Assembly (NCBI RefSeq): GCF_000764305.2
Contig: NW_025935151.1
Coordinates: 603,994-667,993 of the forward strand
Length of the DNA: 64,000 nucleotides
Direction: 5' to 3'
Origin: Hyalella azteca
Lineage: Eukaryota; Arthropoda; Malacostraca; Amphipoda; Hyalellidae
The notes under the pieces were generated by a model, which ran no database searches, was not told where the DNA came from, and saw only the letters and a list, made by a program, of their open reading frames with translations. Below are positions 11,966 through 23,337 of the stretch, in pieces (the first letter of the stretch is position 1; the number at the start of each line of letters is the position of its first letter). The translations under genes and the position numbers were made by a program.

Positions 11966-12224
11966 CATGGTTGAACTAGTATAAGGTTGGCCCATCAGAA
12001 GCCCATTTTTGCGGATGTAGATCGTTGTTCGCCTGTGACGTCTCTGATGTCAGTGACGTCACGGGCATTAGACCAATCACCGAAATGCGATCAAACCAGT
12101 CAACCAATCCGTCATGAGAATGACTGGTTTGTTTACGTTTCTCAATTTCAGTGACGTAACAAGGAAGCTGAACTGCTGATAGACGGAACTTCTCGTGGGT
12201 CAACCTTATATAATTCAATTATGG
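11966..12224. mobile_element. MITE, same family as 1464-1801
   Basis: The left end catggttgaactagtataag and the right end (complement of ttatataattcaattatgg) form an imperfect inverted repeat of about 24 bp around a 259-bp core. The interior has several tgacgtca-like palindromes and no ORF of interest. Confidence 0.6.
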
Positions 12225-12329
12225 GTGGCAGTCCGTTGTTCACTACGGTAGTTACAACTTACAGTTCGAGCTAAAGTCAGGAGATGCGGGCATCAATGGT
12301 TGAACTATATAAGGTTGACCGACGGAGAA

Positions 12330-13900
12330 AGTCAGTTGCGTTCACGGCGAAAGCACGTGTGTGGATTGCGATCTCTAAAGTAACCGGTAAATTTGTGATT
12401 TGAAGACTCTTAGCTTCTAAAAGTAATTATCATCATATTTGTTTCCTCATTAACCCGACTGGCTTTCTCCCTCAGAGGTTTGCCGGTCCGCATTGTGTTT
12501 TTTTTTTTTGCCCCTTTAATTTCATTTTGAGTTCTTATTATTTTTTCTTGTTTAACTTTTGTTTGGTTTTCCGCTATTTTTGTTTATTTTGACTTTTGTT
12601 TCGTCTCTTCCCTATGGAAGCTTCTAGCTGCCTTACGGGGTCAGGTTTTGGCCCGCCTATGGTGATTGGAGCAGCTGAGAGCCTGAGGCTTGTGTAAGTG
12701 TTGAGGAAGCATCTTCTGATGGTGGTGGGGTGGTGGAGGAATCAGACTGTGAGAGTGAGAGCCTCATTGAAGCAACTCCTTTGGATTCTGTGCCTGTTCA
12801 GAATCAGCTTGGATTCCATTGCCTTGCAATCTCAGTGTGACTATAACTCCAGTCAAGCCATATGGCTGGAAATCCTGAGTCAGCCGATCTTATAGATCCA
12901 GGTGTGCTGGACATACAGCTTCAGGAAAAGCACATGCCCACTGATTCCCAGATCCAGCATTTCTGTGAGGTGGAACTTTTGAACAATGATTCGACTCTAT
13001 CATTGAATGGAAATGCAGCACCAAACACTACTGCCAGTACTGGGAACTTGGAAGAAGCGTGAAGGTTCCATGCAGTCTGGTGAGGAAATTATGGCAGATG
13101 GAAATGGTTTACGTAAGCGCCCAAATGTACAGTGCAGATTTGCGGAAGCTGTTGAAGGCTCTGAAAGGTACAGTACTACAGTACTACTTACATACAGGAA
13201 AGCAGAAATGCAGCAGATCATGATGATTCAAGAGTGGTATTGATTAGGCCTGCAACTTTGCAAGTGAGGATGCCAAGAGGATGCTGATTTCACCAGAACA
13301 GCTATGCATAGCCTTGGAAGCACCACCATTCAATCATTTCAATGCCATACACATTAAGGATGTAGGCCTACGTGTAAATCGACGCAAAGGATAATAAATG
13401 CCAGTTGCTCTCGTCGTGCTGCTGTGGTGCTTACTCGTCTTCAATTGGGTCATGTTGGTGTTCGGTCGTACCTCTATCGATTTGGCATGGCAGACACTCC
13501 CATGTGCTTGCATTGTGGGGTGGATGATACCGTGGAGCATTTTCTCCTGGCATGCTTGTGGTACTGCCTGGAGTGTCAGGTGCTGATTGATACTACTCGA
13601 GCCATGGGTGTGCACCATCCAACTGTTCGAATACTTCTTGGAGGAGGCAACTTCAACACAAAGATTCAACATGCAATAATAAGAGCAACAATCACCTATT
13701 TAATGCAAACAAATCGTCTGATGTCCCTGTAGTGCATGAGTACCATCCTGGATCTACCTGCAAACAAAACTGGAAGCCCAGCTAATAGAACCTTCAAGAA
13801 TCATTGACATTTAATGCTGAAACTTTCTGCTGAGTCCAGGTGTAACGAGTGGTCATCTTCCGGCTACTTCTTCACCTTCAAGCTGGCTACAACAACAACA
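12330..13900 (+). mobile_element. Jockey/I-like LINE copy 1, internally rearranged
   Basis: The 5' part (gttgcgttcacggcgaaagc and onward) is the same as in the copies at 13901 and 50070. The ORF1 start follows at 12614 (MEASSCLTGSGFGPPMVIGA) but is frameshifted within 30 codons. From about 12810 to 13390 the sequence belongs to a different ORF1-like region. From 13424 there is an ORF2 C terminus with RLQLGHVGVRSYLYRFG, the CLHCGVDDTVEHFLLAC zinc-knuckle-like motif and a stop at 13732. The 3' UTR ends in a (caa)n tail at 13887-13900, directly abutting copy 2. The reverse transcriptase core is missing, so the copy is dead. Confidence 0.75.
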
Positions 13901-14188
13901 ACAGTTGCGTTCACAGCGAAAGCACGTGTGTGGATTGCGATCTCTAAAGAAACCAGTAAATTTGTGATTTGAAGACTCTCAGTTTCTAAAAGTAATTACA
14001 TCATCTTTTAACCCGACTGGCTTTCTCCTTCAGAGGTTTGCCAGTCCGCATTGTGTTTTTTTTTCATTTTTTTCTGTTCTTTTAATTTTATGTTGAGTTA
14101 TTATTATTTTTTCTTGTTTAACTTTTGTTTGGTTTTCTGATATTTTTGTTTATTTTGACATTTGTTTCGTCTCTTGACTCTCTTCCCT

Positions 14189-16011
14189 ATGGAAGTTTCT
14201 AGCTGCCTTACGGGGTCAGGTTTTGGTCCGCCTATGGTGATTGGAGCAGCAGAGGCTTGTGTTGAGGAAGCATCTTCTGATGGTGGTGGGGTGGTGGAGG
14301 AATCAGACTGTGATAGTGAGAGCCTCATTGAAGCAACTCCTTTGGATTCTGTGCCTGTTCAGAATCAGCTTGGTCGGAAACGAAGAGAGAGGGAGACAAA
14401 TGGCTCAAGTGAGAGTATTGGTTCAAAGGCTAAGCGCCCAACTACGCTTAGCAATAGAGTAACTAAAAAAAGTGTTCCTGACCCTATCAATCTGCAAAAT
14501 TTGAAGTTCCCAACTAATGCCACTCTGCAGAGTTCAGGCAGGGGACTCACCATCTTGATAAAACCACAGGGTCCTAATGCCATAACTTTTCTGAAAGACC
14601 CAATTGGCTTGACTCAAGGAATTGAAAATTCATTATTTGGAGCAGTGAAGGACTTGGAAGTACGCCCAAATTCCCTCTGCCAGTTGATTGCTCTGCAGTC
14701 TCCTTCATTCACTAATGAAAACATTGCTAATTATCGTCATGTGTCAATGATTGGTTAGTGGGCCGTTCGTTGTTACCAGCCGGCAGCCGGGCTCTGATGT
14801 GTGTGTGCATGGGGTTATTGGGCCAGTTGATCCAAATGTAGATGTAAGAGATGTGGTGGAACAGGAACTTGATAGCGCTGGAGATTTTGTCATTTCTGAC
14901 ATCATTCAGTTAACCAGATTCAGCAATGGAAATCGTGAGCCATCAGCCACTCATAAAGTTACCTTTCAAGGTCAAGCATTGCCAAAAAAGTTAAAAATCG
15001 GATATGTCTCTTACTCAGTGAGACCTTTTGTAGCCCCTCCTATGAGGTGTTACAGATGCCAGAGATTGGGAATTTGGGACATCTTGCTGAAGGATGTAAC
15101 TCTCCCAGAAGGTGTTTGCTCTGTGCTGGGCCTCATGAACACTCAGTGTGTACCTCAGTAGAAAAGCTCTGTGCAAATTGTGGGGGATCTCGTCAAGCAA
15201 ATTCATTAGAGTGCCCATACATCATCAAAGCTATGGCCATAGAAAAACTGCGTGCCTCCGGAATGTCATATGCGCAAGCTGCCAAGGAAGTCTGGAAGTG
15301 GACTCACGCCACTCAACTGCTTGTGAGCAAACTCCAAGTCAGGCTGTAATGAGTACTTCCTATTCAAATGCACTAAAAGCCCACAGATCTGATCTCAGCT
15401 CTTCTGAGATGGTCTCACCCTGCAGAACAATTACTGTAGATGTTCACAGAAATCAGGGATCCAGCTCAAGTTTCAGTCAAGTTGTGAATAAACCACCTTC
15501 CAAAACTTCCCTTCCATTGGGTACAGAAAAATGCAATAAGGAAAATAAATCTACAATAGATTTTCACAAGATGATTAAGGAAGAACTCTCCTCATGTGAG
15601 AAAAGGTTAGATGATTCAATACATGCATCTCTGACTGGATTCTCAATCAAATTGGGTCACTTTTTACATGAAGTATTCAAGATAAATCTACTTAATGAAG
15701 GGGCAAAGGAAAGATCACTGCTCCTAATCAGTTTACTAAGGAATGCTTTTGGACAGGAAGTCAGTGAGGTTCTGCAGGGGGAATGGCTTCCTGCCTGTAC
15801 AGCAGTTTCTGATCAGGGACCTGCCTTACTGGAAGTCTCAGCCAAAACTGGTGCCTCGCAGCTCAAAAAAGCTACTAGCTCTGAAGCATCTAAGGGATCA
15901 AAATCTTGTGGAAGCACATCACTGGCTCAGTCTCCTCAGCTAGTAACTAAAATTTGTGGTCAAGCTAAAGGTCGTGGCAAGACAAGGAGTACAAGAAAAC
16001 AATCACAATGA
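14189..16011 (+). pseudogene. LINE ORF1 (gag-like, zinc knuckle) pseudogene
   Basis: The reading starts MEVSSCLTGSGFGPPMVIGA and stops at 14758. It continues in other frames to KVTFQGQALPKKLKIGY and a Cys-rich part: RCYRCQRLG, CLLCAGPHEHSVC and LCANCGGSRQANSLECP. These are three CCHC-like knuckles as found in ORF1 of I/Jockey LINEs, which bind the element RNA. At least three frameshifts break it. The last frame (15148-16011) runs to TGA, and its final ATGA also contains the ORF2 start. Confidence 0.8.
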
Positions 16012-18555
16012 GTTTTACAATAAAATCACAGAATCTGCACCGACATCCTAGGAGAGAATTAGGGCTAGAAATAGTGCAACTCAATTATCATGGGCTATAT
16101 GGGAAACTCACAGAGTTTAAGTTGTATCTTTACAAGGAGAAGCCAGACATGGTCTGCCTTTGTGAGACGTGGGTCCAAACACATGAGCCCTCTTTTGTTG
16201 GATACTTTGTTTTGTGGCCTCATAGAGCAAATGCAATGAGGGGGGGTTTGGCAATCCTAATCCGCAGAGACATTCAGAGACAGCAATTTAATCTTACTCA
16301 ATTTCCTGGGGATACAAATCTTGAATACCAAGCAATAAAAATCAATACTGCCCTTGGATGGATTACAATAGCCAATTTTTATAACCCAGGCAGAAATGTT
16401 GAATGTGAGGAATGAACTTACTATATGACTCAACATGGAGATCAATTTGTGGCAGCTGGTGACTTTAATGCTCATTCTCCCCTGTGGGACAGCCATGGTA
16501 GATCTAATATTACTGGCCGCTCTTTGGAGGCAACAATTGAGGCCCTTCCTATCTGTTTGCTGAACGATGGCAGCTTCTCGACATACATTGACAATCGTTG
16601 CGGTACCACATCATGTCTTGATCTTGTAATTCTCACTTCAAATTTGTTTACCAGAGCATCCTTAACCCAGGGACCTGATCTGGGGAGTGATCATTTCCCA
16701 GTTTGTTGCAAAATTGGAACTAGGCTTGTGCGGTCTTCTGAAAATGTCCCAGTACGATGGAAATTTTATAGAGCTAACTGGGCTCTCTATCAGCAGGCTC
16801 TGGATGATGCACTGATTTCTTCTGAGTGTGGGCCTAGGGATGCTGGCAGTGGGTGTGCTTATCTCTCTGCTGCTATATTGAAGGCTGCCTCACAATCAGT
16901 TTCTCGGAGCTCAGGTAGAAGGCATTGCCGCTTTGCCACACCATGGTGGGATGGAGAATGCTCAAGAGCAGTGGCTCTGAGGCGCCAGGCTAAGGGAAAA
17001 TTGTGGCGCTCCCCCACTCCATCAAACCTCATTGAATATAAGCGTTGTGAAGCAGTGGCCCATAATCTGAACCTCAGGAAGCAGCGTCAATACCACCACA
17101 CAATATCTTCATCCACTACCACCAAAGAGACCTGGGAGAAAATTCGCAGCATTCAGGGTAAGCCAATAAGCTACTCATCTTACCCTCTGGTTGATGCTGC
17201 TCATGATGATGACTCAGCCAATGCCTCACTATTTTCTGAACATTTATTACCTGCTGGTCTTTCCACTCCAACTGCTGAAGCAGTAGTCTCAGAAGTGATA
17301 AGTGATATATCCAGACTCAAGAATTATCACTGTGTTCCTTTCACAGTTGGTGAGTTTTCTCAGGCTATTCGAGCACTGAAAAATACTGCTCCTGGCTATG
17401 ACTTAATTATGAACATTTTCTTTTCAAAAGCATCACCATGGTGCAAGCAGGAATTGCTCTCTCTTTTTAACACAAGTTGGACCTCTGGATTTGTCCCTGA
17501 AGCATGGAAACATGGAATAGTTGTGCCTATACCAATACCAGGAAAGGCTCCAGAACAAGTGACTGGGTATCGACCCATCACTCTCCTTCCTTGCATGGGA
17601 AAACTCATGGAGCGCATGGTTTTGCGCCGCCTGCAGCATACATTGGAAAGCCGAAATGTCTTCTCTTCGCTCCACCTTGGTTTTCAAAAAGGGAAAAGCA
17701 CAATTGATGCTCTACACTTAATGAAGAATGCTATTACTTTAGCTCAACTCTCCCACGAGTATTGTCTGATTGTTTACCTGGATATTGAGGGAGCTTTTGA
17801 TAGTGTTTGGCATGATGGACTGCTTTTTAAACTGCATAGTATTGGAGTGGGTGATCAGATGCTGGCATGGTTGTACAGCTACTTCCAAAATAGAACCGTG
17901 CAGGTGCAGGTTGGAGTTAATAAATCTGAACCAAAGTCAGTAAAAGTTGGAGTCCCGCAAGGTGCTGTGCTTTCACCAACGCTTTTCTATGTGATGCTGC
18001 ATGATCTTCCTCTCTCTCCCCATGTGAAGCTTGTTGGTTATGCTGACAATATAACACTTTTTGTGAATGGACATTCCCTAATTGAGGCAAGAGGCTACAT
18101 GCAGCGGTATCTTGATGAAATTGGTGAGTGATGCACTCGCTGGCAGTTTAAGCTTAACCCAGCAAAGTTTTCTTACCAGGTCTTCACGTCTCGTCGTTCA
18201 GTTCCAGCTGTATCACTTCGAGTTAATAACAGGAATATTCAGCATGTTGTGCATCAGAAAGTGTTGGGATTTTATTTTGACTCCCCTTGTCTCAACTACA
18301 AGGAACATGTGAGACAAACTCGCATTGCTTGTCTCAAAAGGTTACAAGTGCTTTGAGGGCTAAGTTCAGTAAAGTGGGGCGCCTTGCACCAGCTATTGCG
18401 CAGAATATATGTGGCATTCATTCAAAGCAGGATGGAATATGGCTCCATAATTTTAGGAAATGTCTCTAAATCTCTGTTAAAGCAACTAGAGACTGTGCAA
18501 AACTCAGCACTCAGATACATTTTGGGTGCTCGTCGTACCACACCTGTCTTATCCC
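16008..18555 (+). pseudogene. LINE ORF2 (AP endonuclease + reverse transcriptase) pseudogene
   Basis: The ATG at 16008 overlaps the ORF1 stop by four bases (ATGA). Endonuclease motifs are CLCETWV, AAGDFNAHSPLWDSHG and LGSDHFPV. Reverse transcriptase motifs are APGYD, GYRPITLLPCMGKLMERM, LGFQKGKST, VYLDIEGAFDSVWH and GVPQGAVLSPTLF. The catalytic Y-x-D-D box reads GYADNITLF, so the second Asp is Asn (AAT at 18048-18050) and the enzyme would be inactive even if the frame were intact. Stops fall at 16413-16415 (after NVECEE) and 18129-18131 (after YLDEIGE), with further broken readings up to GARRTTPVLSL at 18555. The C-terminal zinc-like region is missing. Confidence 0.88.
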
Positions 18556-18954
18556 TGGTGTTACAAGCGGTCTGCGCACGACTTCATCTTCACCTTCAAC
18601 CCAGCATCAAATTAATAGATCAATCAACCTTATACCAGTTCAACCATGCGGACGTCATGCGATTTGAGCTGCTGTGTGCGACGGACGTAAAGAAGCAAGA
18701 TCCAGTTTGGCATTCATGAGTAAATTAGTACTTTATCATTTTCTCGATCTTTGATTCCAGAGCATACGCTTTTACGGTGACTGTTAAAACAACTTCTTTC
18801 CTCATGAAACAATCTTCAGGTAAGCGACAGAAGAAAGACCCTCCGACAGCGACAGGTGCAGGTGCTACCGTGCTTGGTCTCTAAGCTCATCAGATCACAC
18901 TCATCACAGATGTTGCATCTCAGCATCTGAAAATGGGGAGCGCAGCCGTCGCCC

Positions 18955-19262
18955 GTCGGTAACAAAATTGACTCGTAAACAGGCCCTGGGCCCAACGCCA
19001 ACCATCAGCATGCAATATGTACACATAGCCTCAGATCAATGAGCTGTGGGTAACTCCGGCTAAGCGGGCTAACAGTAAATCCACTTTGCAGTTTGCACAA
19101 CACAGCCACTGCTTCACAGTGCCGGAGCACAACTGGCCGGAGTGCAACAGGCCCTACCGCAACAGGCGGCACAGGTTAGGTTAGGTTACAATAGGAGTAG
19201 CTGTTGCGGTAGGGCCTGTTGCGACAGTTGCAACTTGCGCGCCCTGGCCAGTTGTGCTCTGA
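18955..19262 (+). repeat. Dispersed repeat R1, copy a (with TTAGG-like run)
   Basis: A 0.3-kb sequence containing gactcgtaaacaggccctgg, agctgtgggtaactccggct and gcaacaggccctaccgcaac is present again in inverted orientation at about 50862-51125. Inside is an imperfect hairpin made of the complementary gcaacaggccctaccgcaac and gttgcggtagggcctgttgc arms around taggttaggttac. It is a shared, non-coding mobile or repeat sequence. The TTAGG-like run is too short to be telomere. Confidence 0.6.
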
Positions 19263-19387
19263 GTGAGTCCATAGTGGCAAACGAGAGCTTTTTTAGAATC
19301 AGTTCATTTTTAATTTTCTCATTTACTAAAGATTTAAACCAATTTCTTAAGTATGATAAAGCTGGTATCCATGATACTCTACTGATC

Positions 19388-20695
19388 TACCGTCAACCGG
19401 GGCTACTCGGGACAGGCCTCTGACACGTCGTAAAACTGTTGTAGTAGCAAAACTAATTGGAATATTGCCGAACTAAAAATAGGGGCGTAAATGTCAACAT
19501 TTTTCCTATCTATGTAGTATAAAGGAAGTCGAAAAATACTACATTTACTTGCTTTGAAAAATTCATGAAAAAAATGATGAAAAACTATATTTTGTAAAGT
19601 TACAACTGCTAAGGTATGTAGCAAAAAAAAAAATATTCGCCGTATTAAAAAATTTTACTCGCATAAAAGTTGCACCCAGGTGTCGGCTTGAAAACGTAAT
19701 TGACAGAATTTGCCTATCTCATTCCAAAAAGAAATGGCAGCCATTTCTGAACGGCGGGGCTACTCGGGACACCCCCCCGGGGCTATTAGGGACACCCCCA
19801 AAAACGCATTTACGGTAGAACCTCAGTTAGCAAAGGCTCCAGTTAAGAACAAATTGATTAAAAACAAAGAATATTGATTACATTTACCTCACTGAGCGAA
19901 AAAAAGTTCACTTATCATCACACAAATTACAAGCCCTCCTGTATGCTTACAGATACAGAAAAAATGCTATAAGGCTGCTGATATGAAGCTTGCAGTGAAC
20001 AAGGTTGTTGTAAATGCATAATGGCATGTTCATGGATAGGGTAATATCACATCAATAATACAGTAATATCCCATCAATAATAGGGTACCATCAACTGGGG
20101 GATTCCGCTGTGTTCATAATGATGGCCAAAGCCAGGTCATAAACGGTCATAAACAATGGCCAAAGTCACTCCGGCGTTTATGACCTGGTTTACAACCCTG
20201 GCGTTTATGACCCCGGCGTTTACGACCCCGCGTTTACGACCCCAGCATGAATCAAAAACGAGGCCGAAGTCACCCCAGTTGACGGTAATTAATGTTTATG
20301 GTAATAACATATCAATAAAGGAAAAACAAGTAAAAATCACAGAAAATGTCATTTATTCTACCTCTACATCGTCTACAATGAAAGAGGAGGACTTCAGAGT
20401 GCTGTTAGTAATGGATGAGTACGCTCTGCATGCTTCAAATGTTTTGAAATGAAGTTTAATTCCCATTGTCCGGAGTAGCCCCGACCGATAGGGCTACTCC
20501 GGACAATCTTTATTTTGCGTCTGGCACCTTAGGAATAGCATATGGAATTTTTTTGACAATGCCATTTGATAGCCCTGGCAAAGAGCTATAAAATGAGCTT
20601 AAATTTGTTTATGAAATGTTTCATCCTAAGAAGTTATTAACAGTTATTAACAAAAAAACGATCAAATCTGTCCCGAGTAGCCCCGGTTGACGGTA
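19388..20695. mobile_element. MITE family A, copy A (1.3 kb)
   Basis: The ends are perfect inverted repeats: taccgtcaaccggggctact followed by cgggaca at the left, and the complement ending ccggttgacggta at 20695. The core carries the internal signature shared with copies at 23338-24274, 42336-43779 and 61292-62321 (gtaaaactgttgtagtagca near the ends, a gaatgagataggcaaattc-type segment, ggtgtccc-type repeats). No transposase is encoded. All three clear copies keep TA at both outer ends, which could be a TA target duplication or part of the repeat. Confidence 0.75.
20086..20287. mobile_element. Short MITE nested in copy A
   Basis: The ends taccatcaactgggggattc and the inverted caccccagttgacggta bound a 202-bp insert rich in tttatgacc/ggtcataaac palindromes. 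The homologous place in copy B (reverse orientation, near 23410-23425: cattaattaccgtattattg) lacks it. It is therefore a later insertion into copy A, by an element with nearly the same ends. Confidence 0.7.
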
Positions 20696-20756
20696 CTTAT
20701 AGGACTCAAAAATGAACTTGAGCAAGAGTCTAAATAACTCTCTGCCTTGCTACCAG

Positions 20757-23337
20757 CCTGTATGCGCTCCGGCCTGTGACTGAACAGTGCTGTTGTGGAA
20801 AATGGTAGGGTAAACGAAGTATATTCCGACATCGTGGGTAATTCCGTCACCTCTCTAGTTTTTCCTTTATATTAAGCTTTGTTTTAGTTCCATGCGTTCG
20901 TTGATGGTTGAAATGGTGACGTCATACATTTGCGCATCGAACTACTGCCAAAACACTAGGTCTTGGCCATCTAGCGGGAAAATATTGAGATCCAAAGAGA
21001 GGCAATGCACGCTACCCAGTGAGATCATCGAAAAATGTGTCTTATTTGACAGTTGACCTTGCTCTACCAAATAGTGAATAACTGTTTGTATAGGAAGAAT
21101 ATTATGGTTTGAGACTTTTAAATACGTCTGTGAATATATTAGGAATCCTTTAAGTATACTTGTATTTGCCCATGGTCAGGAAGATGTGCCAGGTGCGCGG
21201 GAATTTATATTGTCATTTTAACAACCTGCGCGGTGCGCCGTACTATGCCGGTAAAAAAATGCGCCGTGCGACGACAGCGCCGTACTTTTAGAAAGCTAAA
21301 ATAGTTTAAATATGGACGCGCGGCAATGCAAATTACGTAATCACACTGACCGTACACACAAACTGACAAACGTGTATCCGCATTGTATTGTGGTTGGATA
21401 CGAGTTAACTAGATTGCTAACGCGTCAACTCAGGACTCAGGTTCTAAGAGTCAGCACAGTAATGAATATTCATTCATAGATCATAATTCAATCGGACATG
21501 AATTACAGAACTAAAGAAGGCTACATGACTTTAGATGTGCCATCGGTGCCTTCTAATGAATGACTGGACTGGTTTTGGCAAGTAGGGTATGAACCTGTAT
21601 GTCAACAGTACAATCATGCATGCCAATGTTGGGACTACATCACCGACATCCTCCCGGCCGGCAAAATTGACACGATCAATACCTAATAACAATGCGCATA
21701 AATGGACTATACAAATTAGGTCAATATGGCATAATGATAATTACAGAGCATAATTATGCTATGTGATACATAATATGAATATATATATTTGCAAGATACT
21801 GTAAGTCAATGGTCTGTCGTTTATTTTTGCTTCATTTGAGCAATAATGGTTTCCAAATCTGGGTGCGTTACGGTTATGTTATGTCATGTGTACTTTGAAT
21901 GTGCAAAAATTATAACTATCATATGAAAATTGTTAATGCTGGTTCAGCATTACTTGAAATCATCTACAGACAATGTTGCCATTCCATTCAGATGAAAACT
22001 GTGTCTAAATCAGAACTGTGTTGGACGGCTCCGCGGCCTGCACCGAGTGCTGCGCGGCGCGGAATCAATGACCGTGATTTGCACGAACGTCTGCGCGAAA
22101 AAAATATAATTAGATTGATTTACTCGAGAAATTTCCCCGTTTATATACATCTTCCTGAGTGTGGGTATTTGCTGATTTCAAGTGGTATATAAATAAATTA
22201 ATAGATGATTAAGTTGAGAAATGGATTTAGACACATAAAAACTAATTCCATCACAACTTGAATAGGACACACACAGATTGTTCCAAGCTATGTACAAAAA
22301 TTAAAATTTGCTTAATTAAAAGCTTTATAGTTGTTAATTAAAAGCGTAATTAAGTAGTGTTCAATATTCATTAGTGTTCTAATTCAAAACCGTGTTGTAT
22401 TCCAATACAGCTCTCACAGCAAACGGAATTCGAACACGTGGATGACGGCATTACGTATCAGTAGAATTTGAAGCGTGGACGGAATACGCCCCACCATGTG
22501 CCAAATATTGCCACACACAGTGTCGGAATATGGGGATTTGGTAGGTTTGCATTCTAAAGGCTTTTAAATAAATATGGCAACATTTTGTGACGTTTCATTG
22601 TTGCTGGCACGTACTTAGTATGGTGTTTTGCGAGTCACATAAAGCAAACAGAACTCGAGTAACGCATACGGTTATTTTTTTATAGTTTTTCATTTCTCGA
22701 TGCGTCCTTAATGTGTCGGAATATACCGCGTTTACCCTAATGCGGTGGGTGCTTTGTGTCAAAAGCTGTGAAGATGCTTGCTGCATTACGCTCGGGAAGC
22801 CAGAAGGTACCTATATGAATCGCACTGTGGACTTGGGCTATGCTGACCTCTATTCTAGCTATCCACCCCTGAAAATGCATCAGCCCTACAGCCCCCAGCC
22901 CCAGCGGCCACCACCACCAAAACAACAAAGTACGAACCAAACTAACGCACTCTGCACAAATTTTTGTCAGTAATTCTAATTCAAAACTTTTAGCTTCCAT
23001 TTCTGAGATATTTAACTATAAACTATTTTTGGATTAGTATGGTAGATAGACCACTTAACCAAAGAAGTTGTTACATTCAACCCAAGTACAATAAGGTTTG
23101 GTCAATGGGCCGCAGGCCTGTGGTCACTGGTCAGTGTGGTGAACTGGTGATGCTGTTTGGTCAAGTAAAGCAGCAAAGAGACTATTCAATTCTCAGCCAT
23201 CACAGGAAAATCTGATTACCTTTGTAAGTGTTGTCAGCCTGTCACTGTCAGGCCAGTCTGGCCAGATTCAAGTGGGAGCCTGGGAGGTGAGAATGGTATT
23301 GGCAACTGGCAAGGAAGGCCTCATGGAAGAGTTAGAG
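20757..23337. other. 2.6 kb repeat-rich intergenic sequence
   Basis: No gene is recognised. A piece near 22740-22890 (aagctgtgaagatgcttgctgcattacg..., ctatccacccctgaaaatgc) is an inverted, diverged relative of 50705-50860. A gc-rich patch near 21200-21300 (gcgcggtgcgccgtac and similar) and short ORFs are also present but have no family resemblance. Confidence 0.4.

Larger units (their letters stand above)
13901..18600 (+). mobile_element. Jockey/I-like LINE copy 2, nearly full length
   Basis: This is the longest retrotransposon in the window. A 5' UTR starting gttgcgttcacagcgaaagc is followed by ORF1 (14189-16011, zinc knuckles, broken) and ORF2 (16008 onward, endonuclease plus reverse transcriptase, broken). 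Near 18555 the ORF2 reading stops abruptly and only a short 3'-like piece (cttcatcttcaccttcaacc) remains, so the C terminus and most of the 3' UTR are deleted. The copy starts exactly at the (caa)n end of copy 1, so the two are head to tail. The ORF pair and endonuclease type fit the Jockey/I group; the precise clade is not certain. Confidence 0.85.
12295..18647. mobile_element. MITE ends split by LINE insertions
   Basis: The left MITE end (aatggttgaactatataagg, 12295-12318) and an inverted right end (caaccttataccagttcaac, about 18624-18647) are 6.3 kb apart. The two LINE copies occupy nearly everything between them. The simplest reading is a MITE of the 11966-12224 family split by LINE insertion about 30 bp inside its left end. 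Confidence 0.5.
19271..20756. mobile_element. MITE family B copy, interrupted by a family A MITE
   Basis: The left end atagtggcaaacgagagctt and the inverted right end (complement of ctctctgccttgctacca at 20756) match the ends of related copies at 28478, 28700 and 60789. The body ttcatttttaattttctcatttac... continues to 19387. It is then split by the 1.3-kb MITE at 19388-20695 and resumes with aggactcaaaaatgaacttg. Confidence 0.6.

Noticed and set aside
19170..19190. Interstitial telomere (TTAGG)n
   Set aside because: Only about two and a half units, present at the same place in both copies of a dispersed repeat.
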